NCBI GenBank assembly: GCA_902636025.1
Contig: CACPQG010000001.1
Span: 319,770 to 383,769, forward strand
Direction of reading: 5' to 3'
DNA: 64,000 nucleotides
Source of the DNA: an uncultured Pelagibacteraceae bacterium
Lineage (GTDB): Bacteria; Pseudomonadota; Alphaproteobacteria; Pelagibacterales; Pelagibacteraceae
The position numbers and the translations under genes were made by a program. Numbering within the stretch: the stretch's first letter is position 1; every line of letters begins with the position of its first letter. Below the pieces are notes generated by a model. That model was not told the DNA's origin and ran no database searches. It worked only from the letters and a program-made list of their open reading frames with translations. Below, piece by piece: positions 14,434 to 23,946 of this stretch.

Positions 14434-15325
14434 AAAAATTTTAATCGTTGGATGTGGCTTAATTGGCTCTTCAATTTTACGATCTACAATTAAAAAAAAA
14501 ATATCTAAAAAAATCTTTATTTTAGAAAAATCAAAAAAACATATTAATCAAATTAAAAAACTTAGATTAAATTGTGAGGTTTTAAAAGGCTCCCAAAAAC
14601 AAATTCCCAAAATGGATATGATAATAATTTGTACACATTTAGGCGAGTATTTAAAAATTTTTAACAACATAGAGAAATATGTTAATAAAAATACAATAAT
14701 TACTGATGTTGGCTCAGCAAAGGAAACAATATTTAGAAAAATAAAACCTAGAATTAAAAAAAATATAAGTTGGATTTCAAGCCATCCAATTGCAGGTTCT
14801 GAAGTAAGTGGTCCTATGTTCGGGAATGAAAAATTATTTTCTGATAAATGGTGTGTTTTAATAAAAGATAGAAATATAAATAAAAAACATATGGAAATTT
14901 TATCTAAATTTTGGGTCAAAATTGGATGCAATATAGTTTACATGAATTTAAAAGAGCATGATCATATTTTTTCAATTACAAGCCATATTCCACACCTTGT
15001 TGCATATAATATGGTAAAAACGGCAATGAATTTTGAGAAGAAAAAAAAATCAAATATAGTTAAATTTAGTGCAGGCGGTCTGAGAGATTTTACAAGAACT
15101 GCAGCTTCAAATGAGATTATGTGGAAGGATATTTTTCTCAATAATCATAAAAATATTACTAAGGGAATTGACCTTTTTTTAAACAATATGCGTCAAATAA
15201 AAAACTTAATTAATACAAAAGATGAAAAAAAATTAATTAAAATAATGAAAGAGTCTAAAAAAATTCGAAAAAAAATAGTTTCTTCAAAACAAGACGTTAA
15301 TTTACCTGACTTTGGAAGAAGATAG
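14426..15325 (+). CDS. tyrA: Prephenate/arogenate (cyclohexadienyl) dehydrogenase
   Basis: Oxidative decarboxylase of tyrosine synthesis. The 299-residue protein starts with a Rossmann dinucleotide loop ILIVGCGLIGSS and carries ITDVGSAKETI, the substrate-site SHPIAGSEVSGP, and HDHIFSITSHIPHL. It lacks a chorismate mutase or ACT domain, so it is the short monofunctional form. It is translationally coupled to hisC. Its 3' end overlaps the oppositely transcribed TPR-sulfotransferase gene by 24 bases, the longest convergent overlap in the window. The exact substrate, prephenate or arogenate, is not determinable here. Confidence 0.92.
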   Translation: MFKKILIVGCGLIGSSILRSTIKKKISKKIFILEKSKKHINQIKKLRLNCEVLKGSQKQIPKMDMIIICTHLGEYLKIFNNIEKYVNKNTIITDVGSAKETIFRKIKPRIKKNISWISSHPIAGSEVSGPMFGNEKLFSDKWCVLIKDRNINKKHMEILSKFWVKIGCNIVYMNLKEHDHIFSITSHIPHLVAYNMVKTAMNFEKKKKSNIVKFSAGGLRDFTRTAASNEIMWKDIFLNNHKNITKGIDLFLNNMRQIKNLINTKDEKKLIKIMKESKKIRKKIVSSKQDVNLPDFGRR

Positions 15326-16837
15326 CGCTTTTTCTAAATCTTGAATATAATTTTTAAATTTTGCAGTACCTTTCAATGAGTCTTTATAAATAGGTTTTCT
15401 TGCTTGGCTAAAACTTACAGTTTTAATTGATTTTTTATTTTTGTAATATTCTAAACACGCATCTTGCCAATCTAACCCACAAAAAGTAATTATTTCTCTA
15501 ATTTTGCTTTCAGGATTATTTATTAAGTCTTCATAATTTAGGTCATAAATATCTTTATTAAAAATGCTCTTCCAATAAGACATTAAATTTAGATAAATAT
15601 TGTAATAACTTGCTATGTCTTGGGCATTGTTGGAAAATAACATTCCTCCCTCAAAATCATTTTTATAAATAGACCAACTGTTTTCAAGGGGATCTCTTTT
15701 GCAATGAATTATAATTGCATTTGGAAATATTAATTTAATTAATCCTATCCATCTAAAGTTAAGTGGTGCTTTATCTGTAACTACATCAGAACTTGTCATC
15801 TTTTCAATTATAGTTAAATAATTTTCTTTAAATTTTGCAAGATCTACTTCTATGTTTTGTTGTTCATCAAAATTTTCTAGATATCTTCTGAAGTACTGGT
15901 CTAAAAATGGTAATTCTCCAGAACCATAAACTTTATCATGGCTAGATATAATTTGTTCTACTAAAGATGTTCCTGTTCTAGGCATACCTAAAATAAATAT
16001 TATTTTTTTTTTATTTTCAGTTATTTGAAAATTTTTTATTTTTGAATTTTCATGAAAATTTTTTATTTTCGTAAAAAATTTGATTTCGTTATTAATATCG
16101 AACTTTGTTAACTGTTTTTTAATATCATTTGCCATCTTAATATACTCAAAAGATTTTTTGTACTCACCTATATCCTCGTATATTTTCCCTAAAGCAAAAT
16201 ATAAATCTTTTACATTTGATCTATGAAGATTTTTATTTTTTATTTTTTCTTCTAAAGAGGAAATATATTTATCAGTCTTTTTATATTTTCTTAACATTGC
16301 TAGACTTTTATCAGCTCTTGTGAAATCTTTATTAATATCTAAAGTTTTTCGATAATATTTTTCTGCTTCGGTATATCTTCCTAGAGTTTGAAGAAATGAC
16401 GCATAATTATAATTTGTCTCCAAAACATTATCATTAATACTCAAAGCCTTTAAGTAAAGCCTCTCACTTTCATTTGTTTTATTAATTTCATTATATAAAC
16501 CAGCAAGATTATTGATAGTATTTATAAATCTTGGATTTAATTCTAAAACCTTATTAAAATAAACTTCTGCTTTGATGTAATCTTTTTTTTTGTAATACCC
16601 TAGTCCAATATTATTTAAAAAATTTGTGTTATTTTTACTTCTTTTTAACGCATCATTTAATAGGTCAATTGATTTATCATATTCACCTTTTGCCTGGTAA
16701 GTGAGAGCTAAAAGATTATATAAGGCTTCCTGTTTTGGAAATTTTTTGATTAGATAGTTAGCTTCAAAAATAACTTCATCATAGTGACCAAAATTCATTT
16801 TATTTACTAAAATATTAAATTTTTCCTCTAAATTCAT
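15302..16837 (-). CDS. TPR-repeat sulfotransferase-family protein
   Basis: A 511-residue two-part protein. Residues about 1-245 are tandem tetratricopeptide repeats with recurring patterns such as NNIGLGYYKKKDYIKAEVYF and NNLAGLYNEINKTNESERLY. Residues about 265-500 form a sulfotransferase domain with the PAPS 5'-phosphosulfate loop ILGMPRTGTSLVEQIISSH, the GSGELPFLDQY segment and the 3'-phosphate-binding region IHCKRDPLENSWSIYKNDF. It lacks a signal peptide. The acceptor is unknown; protein tyrosine and glycan or lipid sulfation are both possible. It lies 5 bases downstream of the NlpC/P60 gene. Confidence 0.85.
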   Translation of the reverse strand: MNLEEKFNILVNKMNFGHYDEVIFEANYLIKKFPKQEALYNLLALTYQAKGEYDKSIDLLNDALKRSKNNTNFLNNIGLGYYKKKDYIKAEVYFNKVLELNPRFINTINNLAGLYNEINKTNESERLYLKALSINDNVLETNYNYASFLQTLGRYTEAEKYYRKTLDINKDFTRADKSLAMLRKYKKTDKYISSLEEKIKNKNLHRSNVKDLYFALGKIYEDIGEYKKSFEYIKMANDIKKQLTKFDINNEIKFFTKIKNFHENSKIKNFQITENKKKIIFILGMPRTGTSLVEQIISSHDKVYGSGELPFLDQYFRRYLENFDEQQNIEVDLAKFKENYLTIIEKMTSSDVVTDKAPLNFRWIGLIKLIFPNAIIIHCKRDPLENSWSIYKNDFEGGMLFSNNAQDIASYYNIYLNLMSYWKSIFNKDIYDLNYEDLINNPESKIREIITFCGLDWQDACLEYYKNKKSIKTVSFSQARKPIYKDSLKGTAKFKNYIQDLEKALSSSKVR

Positions 16838-16842
16838 TTTTT

Positions 16843-17574
16843 TTAAATTTTTATTATTTTTTTTACCTTGAGTTTTGCTGTTTCGTTAATTAATTCAACA
16901 GTTTTTTTTATATTCATTATTAATACTTTTTTTCTAGGTCCGTATGCATGAATAAGTTTATTTCTATTCAGGCAAACAGCTACATGACCCTTCCAGTAGA
17001 TAATATCGCCTCTTGAAAATTTGATTAATTTTTTTTTACCTTTTTTAAAAGATATTTGGTCTTTTGTATCTCTTGGAAAAAATTTATTATTATAAAGATA
17101 GTACAATTGAACAAGCGCCGAACAGTCTATACCTTTGTATGATTTGCCACCCCAGGTATACTTACAATTTATAAAAGACTTTAAAATTTTAACAAAATTT
17201 TTGTCTTTGTGATTTATTGGTTTAATATCCGTCCTTTTTACCCATTTACCCTTCTCAAATTCTATAAATTTTTTTCTTTTCGAAATGATTGGCAATCTAC
17301 TATTAAATGTAAGAAATTTCTTTTTTTTATTTTGAGAAAAGATTCTAGTTTTCAATTTATTAGTTTTATAAATAATTTTTAAGCCTTCTTTAAGTTTTTC
17401 CTTTTTAATATAACCAGAATAATTGTCATTATACGTCTTAATTTTTAACCATCTATTTTTAATCTTAATAATTTTTATTTTTTCTCCATATATTATTTGA
17501 CTTGTAACCTCTGATTTTTTCGATGGTTTTTTATAAATATTTCTTATTAATGATGTTGAAAATAAATTAGTCAT
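16843..17574 (-). CDS. NlpC/P60 peptidase with SH3-like domains
   Basis: A 243-residue cysteine peptidase. The N-terminal half (about 1-120) looks like two bacterial SH3 modules (NRWLKIKTYNDNYSGYIKKEKL). The C-terminal NlpC/P60 domain has the catalytic cysteine in YKGIDCSALVQLYY (Cys151) and histidine in GDIIYWKGHVAVCL (His197). No signal peptide is evident, which fits a cytoplasmic gamma-D-glutamyl-diamino-acid peptidase that trims recycled cell-wall peptides. The upstream neighbour is an AmpG-like muropeptide permease, overlapping by 8 bases, which supports a recycling role. Confidence 0.85.
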   Translation of the reverse strand: MTNLFSTSLIRNIYKKPSKKSEVTSQIIYGEKIKIIKIKNRWLKIKTYNDNYSGYIKKEKLKEGLKIIYKTNKLKTRIFSQNKKKKFLTFNSRLPIISKRKKFIEFEKGKWVKRTDIKPINHKDKNFVKILKSFINCKYTWGGKSYKGIDCSALVQLYYLYNNKFFPRDTKDQISFKKGKKKLIKFSRGDIIYWKGHVAVCLNRNKLIHAYGPRKKVLIMNIKKTVELINETAKLKVKKIIKI

Positions 17575-18952
17575 TAAGTTTAATTTTATTTTTCATCAGA
17601 TATAAAAGAATAAGTGATGGGATTACCATTAAAGCTGTAATTATGAAAAATATACCCCAATCACCATTTAGCCAATCCACTAATGCACCTGAGGAAGAGG
17701 CAAGTGTAGTTCTTCCTGCTGTGCCTAAAGATGCAAGCAGAGCATATTGTGTAGCAGTATAATTTCTATCTACTAATAAAGATATAAAAGCAACAAAAGC
17801 AACTGTTGCAAAAGCAGCCGCCATATCATCTAAAATAACCGCTATTGCAAATAATAAATATGATTTATCACTCCATGCTAAAAAAGAAAAAAGAACATTC
17901 GTTAATGCCATCAATATTCCTGCCAAAAACATTGATTTTATAACGCCTGACCGGATTGCGAACATTCCTCCTAATAAAGTAAAAATTACTGTAGTTATCC
18001 AACCAAAAGTTTTTGAATAAAGAGCTATATCGGATTTAGAAAAGCCAATTTCTTTATAAAAAATTACAGACATTCTTCCTAAGAAAGCCTCTCCTATTTT
18101 AAAAAGAAAAATAAAACTTATAATTCCAATAGCTATTCCTTTTCCATTTTTTTTAAAGAAACTAATTAAAGGGCCGGAAATAGTCGAAGTAACCCAAGCT
18201 AACATTTTAGTAAATATATTATTATAATTTAATTTACCTAAAATCTTTTCATCTAATTCAAGATGAGAACTTTTTATATTAGAAAAATTTCCTTCTTTAA
18301 TAAATAAAATTCCTATATTTAATAAAATAATAATTACACCCAAACCTAAAAAAGATAATTGCCAATAATTTTCTATTCCTAAATTCTCTAAAAAATCTGC
18401 CAACGTTAAAGCAATTACACCCCCTAATTTATAACCTGACCACCAACCAACCACTGCTACCGCTGCACCTGCGGCCATAGCTTCTTTTTCCTCTTTTTTT
18501 ATTTGTTCAATTCTCAAAGCATCCACAGTTATATCCTGTGTGGCTGAGGCTAGAGCAATAATTAATCCTGCACCAATTACTAGATTTAAATTTTGCACTG
18601 GATTTATAAAGCTCCAGAATATTAACCCAATTAAAATTATTATCTGCATTAAAAAAATCCAGGATTTTCTATGACCAATTTTTTTTGTCAAAAAGGGTAT
18701 CTGAATTCTGTCAATTAATGGTGCCCAAAAATAATTAAAAGCATAAACTGCAAAGATTAATCCAGCCCATCCAATAGTGGATCTTGATAAACCTTCTTCT
18801 TTTAACCACAAACTTAAACTACTTCCAATTATTACCCAAGGAAAGCCACTGATGGCCCCTAATAGTAAAATTTTTAACATTCTCATGTCAAAATAGAATT
18901 TTATAGTATCAAAAAAATTTTTTTCTTTTTTTATTTCAATCATTTTTTCCAA
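17567..18952 (-). CDS. ampG: AmpG-like muropeptide permease (MFS)
   Basis: Major facilitator protein of 461 residues with about 12 membrane segments. AmpG family marks are GAISGFPWVIIGSSLSLWLKEEG near the N-terminus, WAPLIDRIQIPFLTKKIGHRKSW, LASATQDITVDALRIEQI and a C-terminal FISLLVDRNYTATQYALLAS. AmpG imports anhydromuropeptides released during wall turnover. The gene overlaps trkH upstream by 13 bases and the NlpC/P60 peptidase downstream by 8. The permease-plus-peptidase pairing is a functional clue. Confidence 0.88.
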   Translation of the reverse strand: MEKMIEIKKEKNFFDTIKFYFDMRMLKILLLGAISGFPWVIIGSSLSLWLKEEGLSRSTIGWAGLIFAVYAFNYFWAPLIDRIQIPFLTKKIGHRKSWIFLMQIIILIGLIFWSFINPVQNLNLVIGAGLIIALASATQDITVDALRIEQIKKEEKEAMAAGAAVAVVGWWSGYKLGGVIALTLADFLENLGIENYWQLSFLGLGVIIILLNIGILFIKEGNFSNIKSSHLELDEKILGKLNYNNIFTKMLAWVTSTISGPLISFFKKNGKGIAIGIISFIFLFKIGEAFLGRMSVIFYKEIGFSKSDIALYSKTFGWITTVIFTLLGGMFAIRSGVIKSMFLAGILMALTNVLFSFLAWSDKSYLLFAIAVILDDMAAAFATVAFVAFISLLVDRNYTATQYALLASLGTAGRTTLASSSGALVDWLNGDWGIFFIITALMVIPSLILLYLMKNKIKLND

Positions 18953-20385
18953 AAAGACGGTAAAAATAAAACTAATATAGCAAATAGCTCAAGTCTACCC
19001 AATATCATTCCAGCGCTAAGTATCCACTTAGAAATATCAGGTAAAGTTGAAAAATTTCCATTTGAACCAATTACATTACCTAGACCAGGTCCAACATTTG
19101 ATATCGATGTAGCTGCACCAGAAATTGCAGTGATAAAGTCTAGACCACTTAAGGATAATAGTGCAGTGATTAAAAAGAAAATTAAAATATATAAATAAAT
19201 AAATGATATAATCGAAGCTAGGAATTTATCGTTAATATTATTATTTTCATATTTAATTACAAATACTCCTCTAGGAAAAATTACTTTATTAAGCTGATTA
19301 ATTACAAATCTATATAAAATTTGGACTCTGAATATTTTAATGCCACATGTTGTAGATCCCGCGCATCCTCCAATAAACATAAGAATTAAAAAGTAGAATA
19401 AAGAAAAACTTCCCCATTGATCAAATTCACCTGTTACGTATCCAGTGCCTGTTAAAATTGAAATTGAATTAAAACTTATAGATCTAAATTCAGCAAAACT
19501 AAAGTTTTCAACATTTATAAATAAATATGACATGAGTATTAAAATTGATATGAAAATCAATTTTAGAAAGGTATTTATTTGAGCATCTTTAAAAAAAATT
19601 TTTTTGTTACCATTTAAAAATTTTATATATGCAATGAAAGGTAAGCTCCCAAGTATAATAAATATCATTGCTGTAATTTCAATTTTGAAATTATTAAAAT
19701 ATCCTATAGACTCATTGTAGTTTGAAAAACCACCAGTTGCTATTGTTGTCATAGAATGTGTTACACTGTCAAAAAAGTCCATTCCAAAAATTTTATAAAC
19801 AGAGGCACATAAAAAAGTTAAGAAAAAATATATAAGAATTAATTTTAAAGAAACTTCTTTGGATGATGGTAGAATTTCTTCTGAAGAGTCTGTATTTAAT
19901 ACTTTGAATAAAAGCATCCCTCCTATATTCATAATTGGCATCAAAGTTATAGCCATTACAATAATACCTATACCACCAAGCCATTGAAGTAGAGCTCTCC
20001 AAAGCAAAATACCTTTTGGGGCAATTTCTAAATTTGAAATTATTGTTGAACCTGTGGTAGTTAAACCTGACATACTTTCAAAAAATGAGTCGGTGAAAGA
20101 CAAGCTCAAATTTGAAAAATAAAAAGGTAAAGACCCAAAAATTGCAATAGTTAACCAAGAAAGTGTAGTTAGAAGAAATGCTTGTTGAAGATTAATTTTT
20201 TTATCATAATCAAGATTTGATAAAACAAACAAAACTCCAAAAACTAGGGTCATTACCGAGGATGCTATAAATGAAGAATCGAGTTCATTAAATATTAACT
20301 GAATAATAATTGGAATAGCCATAAATATTCCAAGAATTATTTGTAGTACACCAATAATGAAAAAAACTGTTTTATAATTGGACAT
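18940..20385 (-). CDS. trkH: Potassium uptake protein TrkH
   Basis: Channel-like subunit of the Trk K+ uptake system. The 481-residue protein is membrane-embedded and has the four pore-loop segments expected for the family: SMSGLTTTGSTII, TMTTIATGGFSNY, ILTGTGYVTGEF and AATSISNVGPGLG. The TrkA regulator is not in the window. The start faces lysyl-tRNA synthetase across an 87-base gap, and it heads the leftward trkH-ampG-NlpC-TPR unit. Confidence 0.95.
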   Translation of the reverse strand: MSNYKTVFFIIGVLQIILGIFMAIPIIIQLIFNELDSSFIASSVMTLVFGVLFVLSNLDYDKKINLQQAFLLTTLSWLTIAIFGSLPFYFSNLSLSFTDSFFESMSGLTTTGSTIISNLEIAPKGILLWRALLQWLGGIGIIVMAITLMPIMNIGGMLLFKVLNTDSSEEILPSSKEVSLKLILIYFFLTFLCASVYKIFGMDFFDSVTHSMTTIATGGFSNYNESIGYFNNFKIEITAMIFIILGSLPFIAYIKFLNGNKKIFFKDAQINTFLKLIFISILILMSYLFINVENFSFAEFRSISFNSISILTGTGYVTGEFDQWGSFSLFYFLILMFIGGCAGSTTCGIKIFRVQILYRFVINQLNKVIFPRGVFVIKYENNNINDKFLASIISFIYLYILIFFLITALLSLSGLDFITAISGAATSISNVGPGLGNVIGSNGNFSTLPDISKWILSAGMILGRLELFAILVLFLPSFWKK

Positions 20386-20472
20386 TTTGTTTGGACATTA
20401 TTTTATGGTAAATAAATTTCAACACTATAAGAATTAATAAAAACAACCAAATATGTGAATTTTTGAAAACTT

Positions 20473-22041
20473 GTGATTGATAAAGCCAATTTAGATAAGA
20501 CAAATGCATGGCCTTTTATTGAGGCAAAAAAAATTCTTAATGAAAGGGAAACATCAATTAAAAAGAAAGGTAAAATTATATTGCAAACAGGCTATGGCCC
20601 TAGCGGACTTCCACATATTGGTACTTTTGGTGAAGTTGCTAGAACATCCATGATAGTAAACGCTCTGGATCAAATTACAGATTTGCCGAAAGAAATTATT
20701 ACCTTTTCTGATGACATGGATGGTCTTAGAAAAGTTCCAGACAATATCCCTAATGTAAAAAAACTAGAGGATAATTTGCATAAACCTTTAACACTTGTTC
20801 CAGACCCCTTTGAAAAATATAAAAGTTTCGGTGAGTATAATAATGAGATGCTAAAAAAATTCTTAGATGAATTTAAGTTTAAGTATACTTTTAAAAGTTC
20901 GACCAATCTTTACAAGACAGGTTTTTTTAATGAGACACTCAAACTTATATTAAAAAACTATAATGGAATTATGGATATAATAATACCGACACTTGGAAAG
21001 GAGAGACAAAAAACTTATTCGCCATTTTTGCCTATCTGTCCTAATTCAAAAAAAGTTTTAGAGATACCTGTAATAGAGATAGACGAAAAAAATTCAAAAA
21101 TTATTTTTGATAATAAAGGTCAAAAACTTGAATCAAGTATTTTAGATGGAAATTGTAAATTACAATGGAAAGTTGATTGGGCAATGAGATGGTATGCATT
21201 AGATGTTGATTTTGAAATGTATGGTAAAGATCTAATCGAGAGTGCTATTTTGTCTACCAAGATTATTAATTTGCTTGGAAAAAAATGCCCAAGTGGTTTT
21301 GCTTATGAGTTGTTTTTAGACGAAAAAGGTGAGAAAATTTCTAAGTCTAAAGGTAATGGGATAACAATTGAGCAATGGCTAGAATATGCTTCGCCAGAAA
21401 GTTTATCTTTGTTTATGTATCAAAACCCTAAAAGAGCAAAAAAACTATATAAAGAAATAATACCAAAATCAGTAGATGAATATTTAGACTTTATTGAAAA
21501 AGGCAAATCTCAGAATAATCTTCAAATTCTTATGAATCCAGTTTGGCACGTACATAGTTCTAAAATGCCTAAGGAAAACTATATTATGAGTTTTTCTATG
21601 TTGCTTAATCTTGTAGAAACTAGCAACGCAGACAACAAAGATCTTTTATGGAAATTTGTGAAAAAATATAAAAAAGATATTTCAGAGAAAAATCAAATCA
21701 TTTTTGATAACTTAATAGGATATGCAATTAAATATTTTAACGATGTAATTAAGAAAACTAAAAAGTATAAAAAGCCCAACAAGGATGAGAAAAATGCCTT
21801 AGTAGCTCTGATAAATACTTTAGATGATTGTAGCGATGACATGAAACCAGAGGATATCCAAACAAAAATTTATTCTGTTGGAAAAGAAAACGGTTACAAA
21901 GAAAATTTACGTGATTGGTTCAAATTAATTTATGAGGTTGTTTTTGGAGTTGAAAATGGTCCAAGGATGGGTTTTTTTATAAGTTTTTTTGGAGTTAACG
22001 AAACTAAAAATCTAATAAAACAAAAAATAAATAATGTTTGA
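20473..22041 (+). CDS. lysS: Lysyl-tRNA synthetase, class I
   Basis: Class I LysRS, unrelated in fold to the class II enzyme of most bacteria. The 522-residue protein has a HIGH-type motif in GYGPSGLPHIGTFGE, the DDMDGLRKVPDN insert typical of the class, WKVDWAMRWYALDVDFEMYGKD and the KMSKS-type loop KISKSKGNG. Class I LysRS is mainly archaeal but is known in alphaproteobacteria and spirochaetes. The GTG at 20473 is used as start because no good ATG lies nearby. It overlaps pyrD by 8 bases. Confidence 0.95.
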   Translation: MIDKANLDKTNAWPFIEAKKILNERETSIKKKGKIILQTGYGPSGLPHIGTFGEVARTSMIVNALDQITDLPKEIITFSDDMDGLRKVPDNIPNVKKLEDNLHKPLTLVPDPFEKYKSFGEYNNEMLKKFLDEFKFKYTFKSSTNLYKTGFFNETLKLILKNYNGIMDIIIPTLGKERQKTYSPFLPICPNSKKVLEIPVIEIDEKNSKIIFDNKGQKLESSILDGNCKLQWKVDWAMRWYALDVDFEMYGKDLIESAILSTKIINLLGKKCPSGFAYELFLDEKGEKISKSKGNGITIEQWLEYASPESLSLFMYQNPKRAKKLYKEIIPKSVDEYLDFIEKGKSQNNLQILMNPVWHVHSSKMPKENYIMSFSMLLNLVETSNADNKDLLWKFVKKYKKDISEKNQIIFDNLIGYAIKYFNDVIKKTKKYKKPNKDEKNALVALINTLDDCSDDMKPEDIQTKIYSVGKENGYKENLRDWFKLIYEVVFGVENGPRMGFFISFFGVNETKNLIKQKINNV

Positions 22042-23083
22042 AAAAATACGAGGATTAATTTTTAAATTAGACCCTGAAACAGCGCATAATTTAGCCATTA
22101 AAGCCTTAAAGTTGAATTATATTCCAAATAAAATAGTTAAAAAAAATAAAATCCTTGAATTGGATATCTTTGGAAAAAAAATACCAAATCCTATTGGTAT
22201 TGCAGCAGGTTTTGACAAAGATGCTGAGGTATATAACTCTTTGTTTAAATTGGGATTTGGTTTTGTTGAAGTCGGAACAGTTACCCCGCTTAAGCAATAC
22301 GGTAATCCAAAACCAAGAGTGTTTAGACTTGAAGAAGATGAAGCTTTGATAAATAGATTAGGGTTTAATAATTCAGGTTCTAAAAAGGTGAGAGCAAGAA
22401 TATTATCAAATTCACCAAAGGGGCTTTTAGGAATAAATATTGGACCTAATAAAGATACAAAAGACCGAGTAAAAGACTATTTAGAAGGTTTAAGAAAATT
22501 TCATGATATTGGTGATTATTTAACAGTCAACATTTCATCTCCAAATACTGAAAATTTAAGGAGCTTTCATAAAGATGAAGAGTTAGATGAACTTCTTAAA
22601 GAAATTCAAGCTGAAAAGACTAAATTGAAAACAAATGTACCTATTGCCTTAAAAATTTCTCCAGATATCGAAAATAATAGTATAGATAAAATATGTGAAG
22701 TTTTAATTAATAATAAAATTAAAACGGTAATCATCTCAAACTCAACTGATAGAACAAGAGAAAATTTAAAAAATATTAATAAACTAGAAAAGGGAGGACT
22801 ATCAGGCAAACCACTTGAAAGTAAATCAAATTATCTAATAAATGAATTTTTTAAAAATTTAAAATCTGATATTACAATTATTGGAGTTGGAGGAATTGAT
22901 AGCGGTAGATCAGTTTACGAAAAAATAATAAATGGTGCAAAACTTGTTCAACTTTATACCGGAATGGTTTTTAAAGGTCCAAATATAGTATCTAAAATAA
23001 ATGATGAATTGATAGAAATAATAAAAAACACAGGTGTAAATAATATTTCTGAATTAGTAGGTTCAAAAAATAAACTTGACTGA
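22034..23083 (+). CDS. pyrD: Dihydroorotate dehydrogenase (quinone), class 2
   Basis: FMN enzyme of pyrimidine synthesis that oxidises dihydroorotate and passes electrons to the quinone pool. The 349-residue protein has the class 2 N-terminal membrane-association region (LDPETAHNLAIKALK), then GIAAGFDKDAE, VEVGTVTPLKQYGNPKPR, NRLGFNNSG, and the catalytic serine region TVNISSPNTENLR. Later segments are KISPD and GVGGIDSG with the YTGMVFKGP phosphate site. It overlaps the lysyl-tRNA synthetase gene by 8 bases. Confidence 0.96.
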   Translation: MFEKIRGLIFKLDPETAHNLAIKALKLNYIPNKIVKKNKILELDIFGKKIPNPIGIAAGFDKDAEVYNSLFKLGFGFVEVGTVTPLKQYGNPKPRVFRLEEDEALINRLGFNNSGSKKVRARILSNSPKGLLGINIGPNKDTKDRVKDYLEGLRKFHDIGDYLTVNISSPNTENLRSFHKDEELDELLKEIQAEKTKLKTNVPIALKISPDIENNSIDKICEVLINNKIKTVIISNSTDRTRENLKNINKLEKGGLSGKPLESKSNYLINEFFKNLKSDITIIGVGGIDSGRSVYEKIINGAKLVQLYTGMVFKGPNIVSKINDELIEIIKNTGVNNISELVGSKNKLD

Positions 23084-23116
23084 GTAATTTTCTACGCATA
23101 TACATTCTTAGTTTTT

Positions 23117-23398
23117 ATGTCGAAAAAATGTGAATTAACTGGAAAAATACCTTTAAAGGGACATAAGGTAAGTCACGCTAATAATAAAACTAAAAGAAGA
23201 TTTTTACCAAACCTTAAAAAAGTAAGATTCAAGAGTGAAATGCTAAATAAAAGTTTAAAACTTACAGTTTCAAATTCTGGAATACGATCAGTCGATAAAA
23301 AAGGAAGTTTCGACCAATTTATAAAATCAGCAAAAACGAAAAATCTTTCTATTAGATTAAAAAAAATTAAAAAAACTTTACTAAATAAATCGGCTTGA
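23117..23398 (+). CDS. rpmB: 50S ribosomal protein L28
   Basis: L28 of the large subunit, 93 residues. The N-terminal [33 protein letters not shown] matches the family; the C-terminal part is lysine-rich. The stop overlaps the next ATG in TGATG, so the transporter gene is translationally coupled. Confidence 0.96.
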   Translation: MSKKCELTGKIPLKGHKVSHANNKTKRRFLPNLKKVRFKSEMLNKSLKLTVSNSGIRSVDKKGSFDQFIKSAKTKNLSIRLKKIKKTLLNKSA

Positions 23399-23946
23399 TG
23401 AATAAAATATTTCTTTCCCTCGCCTTTATGATGGGATTAGTTGTTTTAGCATCAAACTATCTCGTACAGTTCCCTATTAAATATTATGGTCTTGAAGATA
23501 TCCTCACATATGGAGCTTTCAGTTATCCTATAGCCTTTCTGATAACTGATCTTGCAAACAGATCATTTGGTAAAATAGTTGCTAGAAAAATAGTATATAT
23601 AGGATTTACAATTGGAATTTTATTTACTTTGATATTTGCCACAAACTATTCTGACTTAATTTCTGTAAGAATAGCTATTGGTTCAGGTACAGCCTTTATG
23701 GTTGCTCAGTTGCTAGATGTTCAAATTTTTGATCAATTAAAGATGAAGAAGTGGTTTGTGGCTCCATTAACATCTTCGTTAATAGGTTCGACAGTTGATA
23801 CATTTTTATTCTTCTCGATTTCATTCTATGGAACAGGAATACCTTGGGTAACATTATCATTAGGAGATTTGGCAGTAAAAATATTCGTAGCATTATTAAT
23901 GCTTATTCCTTTTAGATTATTACTTGGTACACTCAAATCTGCCTAA
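23398..23946 (+). CDS. VUT family transporter (probable queuosine precursor transporter)
   Basis: A 182-residue membrane protein with about six hydrophobic segments, similar to the YhhQ/VUT family that imports queuosine precursors. Visible family features are YPIAFLITDLANRSFGKIVARKIVYIG near residue 45 and AQLLDVQIFDQLK near residue 103, with the conserved D and Q residues. The ATG at 23398 (TGATG overlap with rpmB) is chosen over a TTG one codon earlier. It ends one base before the convergent aguA stop. The substrate is inferred from family only. Confidence 0.82.
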   Translation: MNKIFLSLAFMMGLVVLASNYLVQFPIKYYGLEDILTYGAFSYPIAFLITDLANRSFGKIVARKIVYIGFTIGILFTLIFATNYSDLISVRIAIGSGTAFMVAQLLDVQIFDQLKMKKWFVAPLTSSLIGSTVDTFLFFSISFYGTGIPWVTLSLGDLAVKIFVALLMLIPFRLLLGTLKSA

